From contig VWND01000069.1 in NCBI GenBank assembly GCA_009599575.1, positions 558,001 to 622,000 on the forward strand: a stretch of DNA of 64,000 nt. Reading direction: 5' to 3'. The number at the start of each line of letters is the position of its first letter. Positions within the stretch are counted from its first letter, which is position 1. A program made the position numbers and the translations under genes. The DNA comes from Blumeriella jaapii. Lineage: Eukaryota; Ascomycota; Leotiomycetes; Helotiales; Drepanopezizaceae. Below, one piece after another: positions 19,400 to 32,154 of the stretch. The notes beneath the pieces are model-generated. The model saw nothing but the letters and a program-made list of their open reading frames with translations. It had not been told where the DNA came from and did not search any database.

Positions 19400-21100
19400 A
19401 TGTTGCAGCGAGCGGTATCAAGAGCGGCCAGGCCGTGTTGTACGAATCAGACGACGAGGCTAAGGGCCATTGCTACGATGCCGTTGAGGGCGAAAATCAC
19501 GAATCCCGCATTTGCAGGGCGGGCAGAGGTATGGAGCAGCACCGCATGGCCAGGTGTGCGAGATGAGAGGGCACTGGGCTGATTGGGAATAGATGTCAAC
19601 TCGATATTCACGGGCTGGGTCCACGCAACGACCGCGAGACCAGCAACTCGTCATCGAGGAACTGCCCGAGGACGACCCTGAAGATGTGCTGTTCGACACG
19701 CTGTTCGGCGTGCGGACGATCGAGCTCAACAAGCAGTCCACGCTCAACTCGCTCAATGGATCGATGGCCAGGAAGATTGTGTCGAGGCTACAGGAATGGG
19801 CAAAGTCGGATATGGCAAACGTGATTATCATCAAGGGGGCCGGACGAGCATTCTGTGCTGGGGGGGACGTCAAGCACCTCGCCCAGGACAATGCTAAGGG
19901 AGAGGAAGGTATGCAGAGGTCGACAGATTACTTCGCGCTGGAATACAGGCTGGATCACCTTATTGCTACGTACTCCAAGCCATATGTTGCGTTTATGGAT
20001 GGAATCACCATGGGTGGTGGCGTTGGGCTGAGTATACATGCGCCGTTCCGGATAGCGACCGAGCGGACGTGTTTGCGATGCCCGAGACGACGATCGGCTT
20101 CTTCCCGGATGTTGGAGCCAGTTTCTTCTTGCCGCGAATGTCAGGGGGTGTAGGTACGTATCTGGCGCTCACGAGCGAGCGACTGAAGGGCGTGAATGCT
20201 TTTTACGCGGGGATTGCCACACATTATATCCACTCTACCTCTTTGCCCGCTTTGGAACGACGGCTGGCGGAACTCAGGTTCAAGGACTTCGATCAACCAC
20301 TAGAAAGGCTACAGCTGATTGATTCTACGATTGAGGAATTCTGCACAGGGTTGCCGCATGACGAGCCCATGCTCTTGAAGGGCAGCTTGAGAGAGGCCAT
20401 CGACAGAGTCTTTACGAACACGAGCGTGCCGGCCATCATCAGGGCATTGGAGGCTGAGGAGGGCGAGACGGAAAAGTGGGCCCAGAACACGCTGAAGATG
20501 CTGCGTCAGAGATCACCTACCAGCGTGTATGTTACGCTCCGGCAAATGCAGTTGGGCAAGCAGTGGGACATCAGGGAGACGTTCCAGCGCGAACACTCGA
20601 TTGCTGCCAAGTTCATGCGTCATCCTGACTTCACCGAAGGGGTCACCTCGCTGCTCATCCGGAAAGATAAGCCGAAGTGGCAGCCTGCGTCATTGAAAGA
20701 CGTGAAAGACGATATAGCGAGCCCCTTTTTTGCCATGGAGTCCGATTCGCGATTGGAGCTGTTGAGTAACAACACCTACCAGGAGTATCCGCACAGCCAA
20801 TTTGGACTCCCCACTGAAGGCCAGGTCGAAGCTGCCGTGAGAGAGGTGCCAGGCGGTAGCCAGAAGGTCGTGCAGCATTTCATGAAAGAGAGGAAGGGGA
20901 AGCAGGGCGTGCGAGAAGTCGTGGAGGAAATTCTGGCGAGGAAGACCAAAGTACGAACGGATGGGGGCTTGTCCTGGATCAGGGGCTCAGGCGCTGAAGA
21001 GAGGAAGCCCGAACAGCCATCCAAGACTGAGGATGCGCCAGAAACCGCATCCACAATGGAAGATCTAAAGGCCGAGGAAGCATCGAAAGCCGAATCTTAA
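19400..21100 (+). CDS. 3-hydroxyisobutyryl-CoA hydrolase, mitochondrial, with one apparent 1-bp frameshift
   Basis: This is a crotonase-fold enzyme of valine catabolism that hydrolyses 3-hydroxyisobutyryl-CoA in mitochondria. I place the start at 19400, giving an Arg-rich presequence without acidic residues (MLQRAVSRAARPC). The intron 19529-19592 is phase 0 and joins to MSTRYSRAG. Key blocks are IELNKQSTLNSLN, GAGRAFCAGGDVKHLA, DGITMGGGVGLS and MPETTIGFFPDVGASFFLPR. The frame breaks at about 20065-20069 (RIATERT then VFAMPE), as if a G were missing from ACGGTG; no intron fits. The corrected length is about 545 residues, with a low-complexity Lys/Glu/Ala tail. Confidence 0.87.
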
Positions 21101-21971
21101 GGATTGTTTGAATACTGGCGAGTGATGTGTTTGTATGATGGGAAGATGTGTGGGCTGTACGGAGTACCGGATGATGCGGCAACAGGTCCACACCCAGATG
21201 GCACTGCTCTGTGTGTATATCTACTCCATTGAGCTGAAAAGAGCAGAGTATGTAGGTACATATGAAATCACACGAAGGAGTGCCTCAGGGCCCTTAAACA
21301 ACACTGAATACACCGCTGAAGCGCGACGAATGGGGTGTTTTCGCTGTCGACATGTATAGAAGGACACACTACCCCGCTAGTAACATCGTGAAGTGTTTTT
21401 CTTAGATTCAAGCTGCATTGTCCCATCCACGTGACGTTCACTGAACACATTTCGCGTTTGTGTCTGACTAAGCGCCACGCCTCGGAGACGTGTCGCGTTG
21501 ATTGGCCCAGCTGAAGCCTTGTCAACATCTCCATCGACGACAGCTTCATTAACAATACAGTACAATACAGTACAGTACCAACACTGAACAAATACTACCA
21601 CTCTTTTTCTAAATCAAGGCTTTGAAAAGCAATCTTCCCAGTTATGGTTACTGCATTTTGTGAAAAGGGAACGAGAAACTCTAGCCTTCGTTGCGCGAGT
21701 CGTACGCGCTACCATATTCGCGAGATTGACGCGAGCATGGTCTTAGCCACTACAGCTCCTTGACCTCACCTTGTCGAACACTTCACACTTCACCTTACCC
21801 TTCGGATATCCTACCGCTACTCGATCTACCTTCCTTACCTTATGCTTTTACCATCTCTTTGAAATCCGATCTGCACAGTTACACACCAACAGGCTGCAGA
21901 CGTCGAGGACTACATGGAAGGTGATGCAGTGGCTGTCCGACCTCCTGCCCAGTTATTAGTATCAGACGTCC
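21101..21971. other. Intergenic, probable promoter and 5' leader of the Ams2/Spt21 gene
   Basis: No gene is supported. A short ACAGTACA repeat run lies at 21553-21580. The last 200 bp are pyrimidine-rich, as in fungal 5' leaders. Confidence 0.5.
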
Positions 21972-24900
21972 ATGATGGCTTCTAGCGCTGGGGGGAATGA
22001 AGATGGGGTGTCTGTCAGAGATATGAGACGTGAGTCTGGTGGTTTCGATCGGGGATTGGAGCTCAGGACTAACCGCGTCTACACATGCAGTCAAGGTTCT
22101 ATACACGTTCGACGACCAGAACAAGACAAATTGCCTGGCGCGATGGCCTCACGTCTTACGGATACAGACAGTAGCGATGGACGAGACAACGAGCATCGGG
22201 GTCGTGGAACTGAAGACCTGCATTGATGCTATTGTAGAATGCAGCCCAGAACTGGTCGCCCGCATTGGCCAGGATTACACCGTTTACGCGTACGATTACT
22301 CTGAATATGACCACCCTCTGGTCGGACACGGCATGCTCTCCAGAGCCTTGTCTACAGCCTCTCCGACGACATCACAAGCTTCTGCTAGCCAACCGAGACA
22401 GCTTATTACGGGGCGGGTATGCAAGAACATCATGGGCATATTCAGCAACGGAGTCAAAGAGACATTGGAGGTGAAGCTGAGGCTGGTACCCGTGCCTACG
22501 AGACTGCAGGACGAGTACCATAATACAATGCACAGATACAGGGACATGAGTAAGATTTTGCCGCCTGGTTTTGACCCCAACGAGTGGAACTCGTTTTTGC
22601 AGTCGAATCCAAACCTGGGTCAGACGGCACGGAAATTCTCCCCCACACCAGTAATGAATCCTAGTTCCAATGGGAGGGATGGAATGAGCATGGAGGTTAT
22701 GAATCAATTGTTGAGCCCCCATTTGCAGCCTCCGGGTATGCCGAATCCGTTCAACCAGCACCAGCACCAGCAATTTGAACAACACACTCATCATTACCAC
22801 CAACTTCAACTTAGCCAACAGCCTCAGTTCGGCCAAAATTCTCACAACCAAGGACCTCAGCTCGGGCAACATCCGCAATCGAACCAACAACCTCGATTCG
22901 ATCAGAATGGGACGCATCCAGCCAAGCACTCTGGCGTTGCACCTAACCATGAGGAGCCCTGTGGGAATGATCAAAATAAGAAGACTTCGAGGCCATCTTC
23001 GAGGGCGTCCATGAAGAGACCGAGGGCTAGGAAACCCAAGACTTCTGCTGCTGTCGGTGGCAATACATCTGGATACGAAGAGGGTACAGACGGCGACGAT
23101 GGACCAGCCTCGAAGAAACGAGCCAAGGTGACGAAGGCGATTTGGGACGGCAATGCGAGCTTGGACACTACTCCAGATTCGTTGCGAGTCGCTGCTGGCA
23201 CCTCAGGGTCTTTGCGTCTCTTTAGGCCAATAGCCGTAAACCATCAGATGCAGATGGGGGGCTCTAACAATCATCTTGCGGAGACCCCACGCGCGCCTAC
23301 TCCAGTACCTTACATGCAAAATCAACAGCTCCCTGGTCCGCGCCCAAGCTCTCTTCGCCGTGAGTCAAATGCATCCCAACAACACTCGGCGTCATCTCAG
23401 CACCCTTCTTATCGCCAGAGCCCGGAAGATCAAGTAAGACGATCCATCGAGTCGGCCCACCCTTCACCTGAACGCTTTAGTCCTGTTGAAACTCCGCTTG
23501 ATATTGCATCATCGCCGCCTGTTATGAGAACCAGACCACCGTCGGACCTTTGCTCTAGTCCGCCATGCCCATCAAGTCCTGTCTTGCCACAGATGCCAAG
23601 AACAGACTCTGGTTTTATGAGCGGTGCACTAGATGGTTTGTTTGAAGAGGATGAGGAGACACTACGGCCTGTTGATCACGATGATCCGGAAGTTGTGGCA
23701 CGAGAGGAGTTGGATCAACAAGTTGCTCACCACCGAGCACAATACCCCCCCGGAGGAAGCGACTTTACATTTGTCATGCAAGAAGAAGTCCCTGGGCCAC
23801 CAGAACTACTCCCTACTCGAACGCCAAACATTGGTTCCCGAAGTCTAGTCGAGGGTCGGGCAAAAGCAGCGATGGGTCTTGCCCGTGGAAGTGTGGTATC
23901 CGAAGACGGCCAGGTCCTCCCCCCCTTGAAAAAAAACAAGCGGGCTCCCATCCGTCGAGCGATGAGCCAGCCTGAAATCAGACAGCCACAGTACCAATCG
24001 CAAAAATCCTCTCTGGGCCCTGGACCCCGTGACAAGCGCTCAGCACTGCCTGAATTGCGGCCATACCCACAGTCATTGTCTCAGCCTCCCCCCGATCTCC
24101 CACCTTCTGCTAAGGAGCCATTGAACGGCAAACCCGTGCCACAGCCTGAATACGTACTACAATGCAGTATCAAGGACCGCCACCGCCCAATTATCAATCT
24201 GATGTTACAAATACGGCTTGGAACCCAAATACTGCGCCGCTGCCACCTCAAGTACCTCAACCGGATGCTTTTCCACAACCAAAACCAAATTCTCAGCAAA
24301 CTCCGGCTCCTGAACCAGCTCCTCCCCAAGCTTCAATGACTACCCTTGCAAACGTACCTGCATCTGCACCTCGATCAAGGCCGACATCTAGATCGGGAAT
24401 GATGGTCCGGACAGCTTCGATGGGCTCGCTCAGCCTCCCACAAATCCCTGTCAGCGACCCTGCACCGCTTCCTCCGGGCTCTCAACGATCCCAAGCATTT
24501 TTGGAAGCTCCGTACTCAGCCTCCGAGACTCCTCTGCCATTTGCGGAACAGCAGCGGATGACACCCTGCATGAAAGATAATGTCCCTCCGCCGCGAGACA
24601 AGATGCCTAACCCGAATAAGAATCCCAAGGCTAGTTACAGCAAGAAGAAGCTCGAGCTTGCAATTGCCAACGGTGAGATGCCGCCATACTGCGCCAATTG
24701 CGGAGCTGTCCAGACTACTACCTGGAGAAAGGCTCATTATCAAGACTTGGACGGGGAGCCTGGTTATCATGAGTATTCTGACCAACCAGGTTGTGTCACT
24801 GCTATTATCATCCTGCAACGCAATGAGCAATCAAAGCCAACCAAATATCGACTCGTCAAAAAGGCTCTGGGTGAAGGAGAGCTGCCGCAAAACTTTGAGG

Positions 24901-26301
24901 AGTTGCTCTTGTGCAACCGTAAGTCGTGCTGATGATATACTGGCGGGCTTGTAACTAATTGGAGCAGCCTGTGGCATCTGGATGTCTAAATACAAGACTC
25001 ATCGACCCGAAAACATGTGGGAACCAAGTGGGTTGATGAAGCCCCGAGACCGACAGCCAGCAGCCAAGTCAGTGAGCAAGCCAGCAAGGCAGAGAAAACC
25101 TAGAGCCAAGAAAGGTCAATCGGGTCTCCCTACATCCGAGGCGAATCTTCCCATGTCCGAATTCCCTGTTTCAGATGTCAACTTTCCGATTTCTGAAGCT
25201 CAAGGTCCTGGGAATCTTGATGATGCTTCTCCTGGCCATGCGATAGACATGCAGCAGCCACCTCCGGTCAATACCGAAGACTTACTGAGTCGAAGGTCGA
25301 CCAGTGCTCAGCCTAAAAGAAGACTGCATGCAATGACATCCGATGCTGCTCCCGATGCCTTGCGGCGTGCTATTCAATCTAGTCCTGCGAGGTGGATGGG
25401 CACACAGCAAAGTCCCATCGATATTGAGGATGAGCCTGTTGGGCTTACTCCCACCCGAAGACTTCTCTTCCCATCTCCAAGAAAGGACGGCTCGCCCAAG
25501 GTTCTGGGAGATGTGGCAATTAGTGTGAAGCAAGTTGCTACTGAGAGCCGCTCTCCAAAGCATCGCATGGCCGAAGCCGAGCCCAAGGACAAGGAAAACT
25601 CCCAGCCCGCAGTTGACAATGACGATATTGATGCCGAGCTTCTTCATCTCTTTGAGGAGGAGATGGCCAAGGCTAACGAAGTCGAGCGTCCTTCCACACC
25701 GGTCCAAAAGACACCTACACAGAACGCCTTTAAGACACCCACTCGTCCTACCCCAACCCACAGGCCCGTCACTCGCAGCGTATCTCGCTCTATCCGCTCA
25801 GCCCGATCCATGCGATCCGCCAAATCCCCAAGCCAACTCCTACTCTTCAACCGCACCCCAACGCGCACCCCCAAATCAGGCGCCTACCGCCGCTCGCCCC
25901 GAAACCACGGCGCAGACGCCGAGTCCCCCTTCACTCGAAGTCTCAACCAAATCATGTCCGAAGCCAACAACCAGGTCTCACCCTCCCGCCAACACCCCGA
26001 CATGGGACTCGACTTTAGCTCTCTGCCCGACCTTCCTAACCTCGGCCAGGGACATGACGGGGACATGAACTTCGACTTTGAGGATTTCTTCTCGACGGAT
26101 GTTCCAATGCCGAGTTCGCCTCCAGGAGAATTCGCACTGTATGAGGATCCGGTGATGCCTGAAGTGGCTGCCGGGGGTGTCTCTTGGTCGCAGTTTGGAA
26201 GGTTTGGTCCTGATAGGGATGGCGATGTGAATGATCAAGTTGTTCTAATCAAAGACGAGCCGGACATGTCGCCTACGAAGATACCCGAATCGAGAAAGTA
26301 G
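21972..26301 (+). CDS. Ams2/Spt21-family GATA-type transcription factor, with one apparent frameshift
   Basis: Relatives activate histone genes in yeasts (Spt21 in budding yeast, Ams2 in fission yeast). Exons are 21972-22029, 22091-24918 and 24968-26301. The N-terminal domain after the first intron has VLYTFDDQNKTNCLARWPHV, TSIGVVELKTCIDAIVECSP, DYTVYAYDYSE and PLVGHGMLSRAL. The middle is Gln/Pro/Ser-rich and disordered. The zinc finger is YCANCGAVQTTTWRK...LLLCN-PCGIWMSKYK, with the 24919-24967 intron splitting CNPC as in the family. Near 24150-24165 the frame shifts by one base (PEYV then MQYQGPPPPNY). A 32-bp GT-AG segment there would also restore frame but is shorter than a normal intron. 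Corrected length is about 1,406 residues. Confidence 0.85.
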
Positions 26302-27052
26302 ATTTGCGGCTAGAGAAGTGCCAAACCACCAGTTTGAATGTGTGTAAGCCAGTGGATGATGTTTTTCTTGATTTGTTTTCCTTGCTTAGGATTTCACGGC
26401 GCGGTGTTGCGGTGTTGGATTACTGTCGTTTGGATACGACGAACTCTTCTGCCTATTGGATATGGAGTCCTGGATCCTTTCGTGTGGCGAAATATGCATA
26501 CACATTTGCGTGAAGGCAAGAGCCGCTCTCTTGCTTGCTTGCGTGCTTACTTTAGACACTTTCTGAGATCCAGGGGATACAACAAGACGCACGCACGCAC
26601 ATGTGTTCATTTACAGAGCCATGGGCATACGAGGATAAAGTAGAGTAGAAAGAATGCAAACCAACAACTCATTGCACCAAGCCATGACTTGACCATTTGT
26701 AACGCGTGATATAAATGCCCACGGTCCTCGAGTGCTATGTGAATTCCTTGGGTTCTTTTGCATGCCTAGAAAGCAAGGAGAATGATCTATCCATATCCAC
26801 CCACCGATATGGAGATTAACCTCGACTCGCGAGGAATAGGTAGGTCTGTTCTCTTCTCCATAAGCCGCACATCCATCAGTGTCTTGCCTGCCACGCCCTA
26901 CCCTGCCCTACGGCACTTGTGTCTTACTCAATCACACACCCATTCCGTTCATTGCCCGGCAAGATGGCAAGCCAGAAGGCAAGTGAGCACCCAAGCCTCA
27001 ACTCGTACCCAGAACATCCATCCATTCGTCGCTCGTCCAGCCATGCATCTCT
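26302..27052. other. Intergenic between convergent genes
   Basis: No gene is supported in this stretch, which holds the 3' regions of the GATA factor and RPA3. Confidence 0.55.
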
Positions 27053-27626
27053 TCACGCCGTGTAGAAGATCTCCTTGTAGCGGTGCGTGGCGTCGACAAC
27101 GGCCTTGGCTACGTCCATGTCGACTGTGGAGGATGGGTCAGCTTGTATTTCTTTTCCTCTGCTCTCTCTTCTTGTCTTGTCTTCCCCGTCTTGCTGCGCG
27201 TCGATTTGCTCCTTTCTCCTCCCATCTGCCATCCCCACGTCTGCCATCCACCACGTATCACCGATCACATCTCCCAGACCCCGTCCCCTCCCCCCCCCCC
27301 CTCTCTCTCTCTCACCCAAAACCAAGCTTACCAAAAGAAGAAGAAGAAGAAGGGAAAGGAAGAACGCGAAAACACTCACCATCCCTCCCCAGATCCTTCG
27401 CCATCAGCACCTTGACGCTCAGGTCCTGGTTGACCTTCCCCACGATCTCGACCGCGTGCCCGACCGTCAGGTGCGCGTCGCGGTTCAGGTGCAGCGTGAC
27501 GGCGCCGTCGCTGTCGATCGTGGCCGACTCGCCACGCAGCTGCGTCGTGCGCCCGACGAGCCGCACCGTGCGGCTCGTGAAGGCGTCGAGGTAGGAGGCT
27601 GTGATGCGGGGGGTGGAGTCTGCCAT
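27053..27626 (-). CDS. RFA3: Replication protein A 14-kDa subunit (RPA3)
   Basis: This is the smallest subunit of the RPA single-strand DNA-binding heterotrimer, acting in replication and repair. Exon 1 is 27626-27380 and exon 2 is 27123-27053, with a 256-bp intron, phase 1, giving 105 residues. Recognisable parts are MADSTPRITASYLDAF, TVRLVGRTTQLRGESATID, a beta-rich OB-fold core (GAVTLHLNRDAHL, VEIVGKVNQDLSVKVL) and the C-terminal helix VVDATHRYKEIFY. The intron is unusually long for this window and contains C-rich, (TC)n and GAAGAA tracts. Confidence 0.9.
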
Positions 27627-29849
27627 GTCTTTCCCTTCTTCTTTTTCTTTCGTGTTCGTTTTCGTTTTCGTTTTGAGGGGGAGGGGTTGTTCGAGAGGGT
27701 GGAAGGAAGGCTGGGTTTGGTTTTGGTGTTGGTGTTGGTGTTGGGTTTGGCGGGGAGTGGTTGGTGGAGGGGAAGTTGGGAATTTCGACAATGCGCGTCG
27801 CGAAGTCAGGTGACAGGGTGTGGAGCGTGGGACTGGGTTTTTTCACGTGATGCAAAGCGGCGAACTAGGTGCTTCTTACTGAATATCCAACCCAAGTCGA
27901 AAGTTATAAGGCGCCGTTCGTTATTTCATGTTGAGGTTAATGTACGCTAGCAGAGCGATGTTGTGAGAACAAAATACATCACATGCTCGCTTCCCTTTGC
28001 CCAGCACATTATCATTAAGCGAGAGTCAACAGTAGAAACTCCGTGCTGTACAACTTTCCCGTCAACCGAGTTTGGACACCACCACACGATCACGGCTCTG
28101 CTTTATGGGCTTCACGTCACACTCACCAACTTTTTTTCCACGCCAGCTAAATTCGAAATGCCCCGTCCCAGCACCCTTCCTCGTCAAGGAAGTCCCCGGA
28201 TATGGATCTAGCTGTAGTGGCGTCTGCTGCACGCAATATCAGCTCAAAGTCTCTCCGCTTCGTCGTATTTCCACAGAATATATTCCCCGGCATTTTCTGT
28301 ACGTTTTCCGCGCGCCAAATCGATTTCAACGTCGCTCGTATCAAGCCCGATCACAGTAAGCTGGTATTTGGAGTTGCGGGGAATGGCTTCAATGCATTTA
28401 GTCTCGGTAGTTCCATGGTAAAGACCTTTCTTTAGTGATGTGATTTTCTGTACGGGTAGCCTCCTGGGACGTGCCTCCGAAACGCTCGTCGTGCTAAACG
28501 CGTTTGTTCCGGCGCACCGGCATCAATCACACCTCGATGTGGTTTTTCGCCATCCCAAGAGGTTAACTCTTTGCAGTTTTTCTTGAAGACTTCGGTCTGA
28601 TGTGTGCCTTGTTTGATGGTTCGGTACAGCGGGTCAGCCAGCTACCATGGCCTTGGATTCATTCTGATCAGCAGTGCCGAAGAATCGAGGCTGCTTCGCG
28701 CTGGTAGTAGGGGAGCCTTTTTACAACTCTATGATTGAGAGGTGATGCACGAGGCCGGTAGGCGTGCAGTGCGTACCCGAGAAAATGTCCTCGCCGAAGC
28801 ACCTTTGAAGAGCTCCGTTTGGATCTCATGTCCTCTAGAAACAATAGGAGATTGTGGCCAGAACTTCAGAAGCTTAGCAAGGGTGGAACAAGGGCTAACC
28901 TTCACGTATCAATTCGAGTGCTTCCTTCTAGCAACGCTCTGATCAAAGCACCACTACTTCTCCCAGCATGGCCACCGACTTGCTATCTTCGAAATATCAA
29001 CACGATCTTGGTATTTCCATCGATCTTATTTTCCATCGCGTGAAGAGTGAAACAGCGGGAGTCAAGCCAAGTAGCCGCCCCTCTTACCAGCAAGCCAATA
29101 AGCGAGATATGGGAGCAAACGGAACGACGCCCCATCATTGGGCAACGGGACTTCACCTCGCGTACTTTATCTTCATCCAATATCCTGGATCACTCCGCAA
29201 CTTAGGCCTTGACAATGAATTGTTACATCGCAGGCGAGGCGGGTCCTGACGGCCGGGGAAACACAGACCGCATGTGGGTAAGCCGACTCGCGGGAGGACC
29301 CGTTGCCACATGGTCTGGCTTTTATCACGGGAGCAGTGTGTTGAAGATCGGCTAAGGTCTGAATGATGCTGATGAGAGGATGGGTGATGAGCTGGTGTCA
29401 AGACGGTGTGGATGGCTGCAGTTGGGTATGATGGTATTGGGAAGCCTCGTTGCGGAGGTCTGGAAAATGCTTCATTGTGACGCACGTTGCCGTCCAAGAG
29501 CATACAGATGCTGTTGATAGAGCAAACTCAATGTGGATAATGATGCCTACTTATAATACAAGGCAGTAACTTTGTATTCAATCAAGCATGGCACTCAATC
29601 TCGCTGTGTCCTGAAAGCTTTCATTTTCATCTCATGGGAGGTCTTCCCAGCCACCGAATCTCGAGTGACGACGATCGTGAGAGAGGTAAGCCCAAGTCCA
29701 AGATCCTGTCCGTTTCCCGATTTCTAGGGATATCGAAGACAGATAATCAAGAAGGTACCAGAGCTCTGCTACCTGTATGTCTTGCCCTCGATCGTACGCA
29801 AGGAGTGGAAAGACTAAGCCTTCCCTAGCCATTGAGATCTTCTCAGACC
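27627..29849. other. 2.2-kb interval without a supported gene
   Basis: Short open frames (for example 28147-28344 minus and 28202-28435 plus) have no recognisable domains, poor composition and no consistent splicing partners. The left edge is the RPA3 promoter, with (GTTTTC)- and (GTTGGT)-like simple repeats. A non-coding RNA cannot be excluded. Confidence 0.45.
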
Positions 29850-31842
29850 ATGCCAAAACTTAAACACCAGCAGCAGCTTGGCAATGAAGATGGAAGCGTC
29901 ACGGGAAGCGATCCCGGCTCTTCATCAAATCGGAACAGGAACGGCAAGAACGGAAAGACCAAAGGGCATTACGCGGACATCCAATCGAACTCTGAGCGAT
30001 CAGGGACCAAGTCTCCTGAGCACGGAGTCAGCCAGATCGCGGAGGCCACGAATGGCTTCCTACTACGTCTTGGAGAGACTCAAACGGAGCTGACGAGTGT
30101 GATGGATATGTACCGCAAACATGCGACGGAGATTGCAGAAGTCGACGCAACACGTCACAAACTCATCGCGCTCCAAGAAGCGGAAAAAGCCAAGGATCAA
30201 GTAATCGAGGAGCTGGAGACTACGGTACACAACATCCGACGACTGAACTACGAAGAGCATAAGGAATTGGCGGCTCAGAAAGAGGCCAATGATCTAGAGA
30301 AGATGGAGTTACAAGCAGAACGAGCTCAAATTTTGAAAGCCAAAGAAAAGGAGGAGAACAGGGCTAAAGCAAAAGAGGCAGAGAGGAAGCTGGCTCATGA
30401 TGAGGAGCTTAAGAAAGCAAAGGCCGCGCTCACGACTTCTTTCCAGAAAAAAGCGGCAGAGATGGAAAAGAAAATGAGGGAAGAAGAGGGCGTGAGGAGG
30501 AAAGAAGCCATTGCTCTCGAACACCAGGTTCAGGAGTTATCCAGGGAACTGCAAGTCGCTAGGGATGAGATTTTCAAACAGAAGGCTGCAGTGGCTGCCA
30601 AGGAGGAGAGCCTATTGGACTTGAAAAAATTGAGACAAATATCCCGGGACGAGGCAGCGAAAGCTACGCGTGATTTGGAGAGGCTGAAAGGCGAATTTGG
30701 ACTGGTGAACCATACCCCGGAATTCTAGTGAGTGTTTCGTAAAGATCGCCTGTAGGGCGGAGAAGGTATATCAGCGCTGATCTCAACAACAGTCGGCACA
30801 GGTTCGAGGACATAGCCAAGCTAACCTCCATCATATCGGTGAGGTGTGGCCAGAAATTGGAGTCACAGGTACTTTTTTTGTCTCCCCGAACCTGCGTCAA
30901 GTGGCTGATCACACTCAGAGCTGGTCTTCCATCCATGCGCAACTCAAAACTCTGGACCCGTGCTTCGCGTCGATTCCAATTTCGGACAGTGAAGAATCGG
31001 GATTGCTTAGAGCTGCTCACGTTCAACGCATCATCTCGATTCAGCTGTGCAAAATCATCTTGCAGCCCTTCTCGTCTGATGAGACCTTCCAACCGGAGAG
31101 ACAGGATGCCGTTACCCTGCTAGAAAAGGTGTTTTCCGCTCTGGGTCAGGGATACAGTAGGCGTGCTGCAACAGTCTTCCAAGCACTTGCGGTGCGTGGC
31201 CTCAGCCACAACCTGTCTACTCAATCAGAAGCCGGTTCTTTGCGCCAGAGTCGAGCAGAGACGTTCGTCAAAGCAGTACTCCCTGCCACGTCTCTTCTGA
31301 CCCCCGATTCGGAGCTCCAAGCCCTCGAGTCCGATCTTGCCGCTCTCGCCAAGCTAACGATCTCAACCTGGGCTTTCGCACAAAGCGAGGAAGAGTTGGT
31401 CATCGAAGTGCGCCTTGATCTACGCCTTGAGCTCCGGAAAGAATGGCGTTCTCCGGTCTATGATCCTGACCACGACACCACTAACGCAGCCGCTGCGTCC
31501 TCGGCTCGTCCAGGAACCTTCACCCTGTTTCCCAACATCGCTGCCCGGAGCTACGCTGAGACCGACGAGACTTCCGACGTCCAAGTTCCTGGAAGCTTTG
31601 AGCAAGCAAATGTGACGGTATCTGGCCAGGCCATCACTATTCATCCTGGCATCGGCATGGCTGGCAGCTCGGCACTAGTCGTGCGCGGAAAGCAGGAGCA
31701 GGAGCGAATGGAAGAAGACGAGAAGGTCGAGAACTTGAAGCAACAAGCGGACGAGGTAAAGAGGGCGTTGGAAGACATCGAAAAATCAAAGTCACAGAGG
31801 ACAGGTTCGGTGTCGAGCCCGTCTTCTCCAAGCTCTAGCTGA
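29850..31842 (+). CDS. Coiled-coil protein of unknown function, 625 aa
   Basis: There are three exons: 29850-30727, 30793-30868 and 30919-31842 (introns 65 and 50 bp). The N terminus is polar and disordered. Residues about 90-290 form a long coiled coil rich in Glu, Lys, Ala and Gln (for example KAKEKEENRAKAKEAERK). The middle exon supplies RHRFEDIAKLTSIIS, and the C-terminal half is a helical globular region (AAHVQRIISIQLCKIILQPF, LEKVFSALGQGYSRRA, AETFVKAVLPATSLL). The last 60 residues are another short coiled coil and a Ser/Pro tail. This arrangement, a coiled coil followed by an RFE-type helical domain, occurs in uncharacterised ascomycete proteins; no function can be given. An additional upstream exon is possible. 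Confidence 0.7.
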
Positions 31843-32154
31843 AGCAAGGTCGGTGGGAACAGGAAATTGCCCGAGGAGTAAGTGTAGCCTTGGAGGGAGG
31901 GGGCGAGTCAAAACATGGAGAGCTGGCCCATAATGATTAACGAATAACGATTCCCATGGAAATGTAATAATCATACCTGGTCATGAGTGCCGAGTTCCTT
32001 GAAGCGTTCCATGATAGCTGTTAATGGTGTGCTCGCGGAACAAAAGTGTTCTCTCGCCTCTCTTGTGTATCTCTTTCTGACATGGACTGAGGTAAGGTCG
32101 ACATGCCCAATCATCCAACTCAACCATTCAACCAGTCTCACCAATAATCCCAAA

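Noticed and set aside
28147..29249. Several 60-95-codon frames
   Set aside because: Overlapping on both strands, with no protein-like features or splice consistency.
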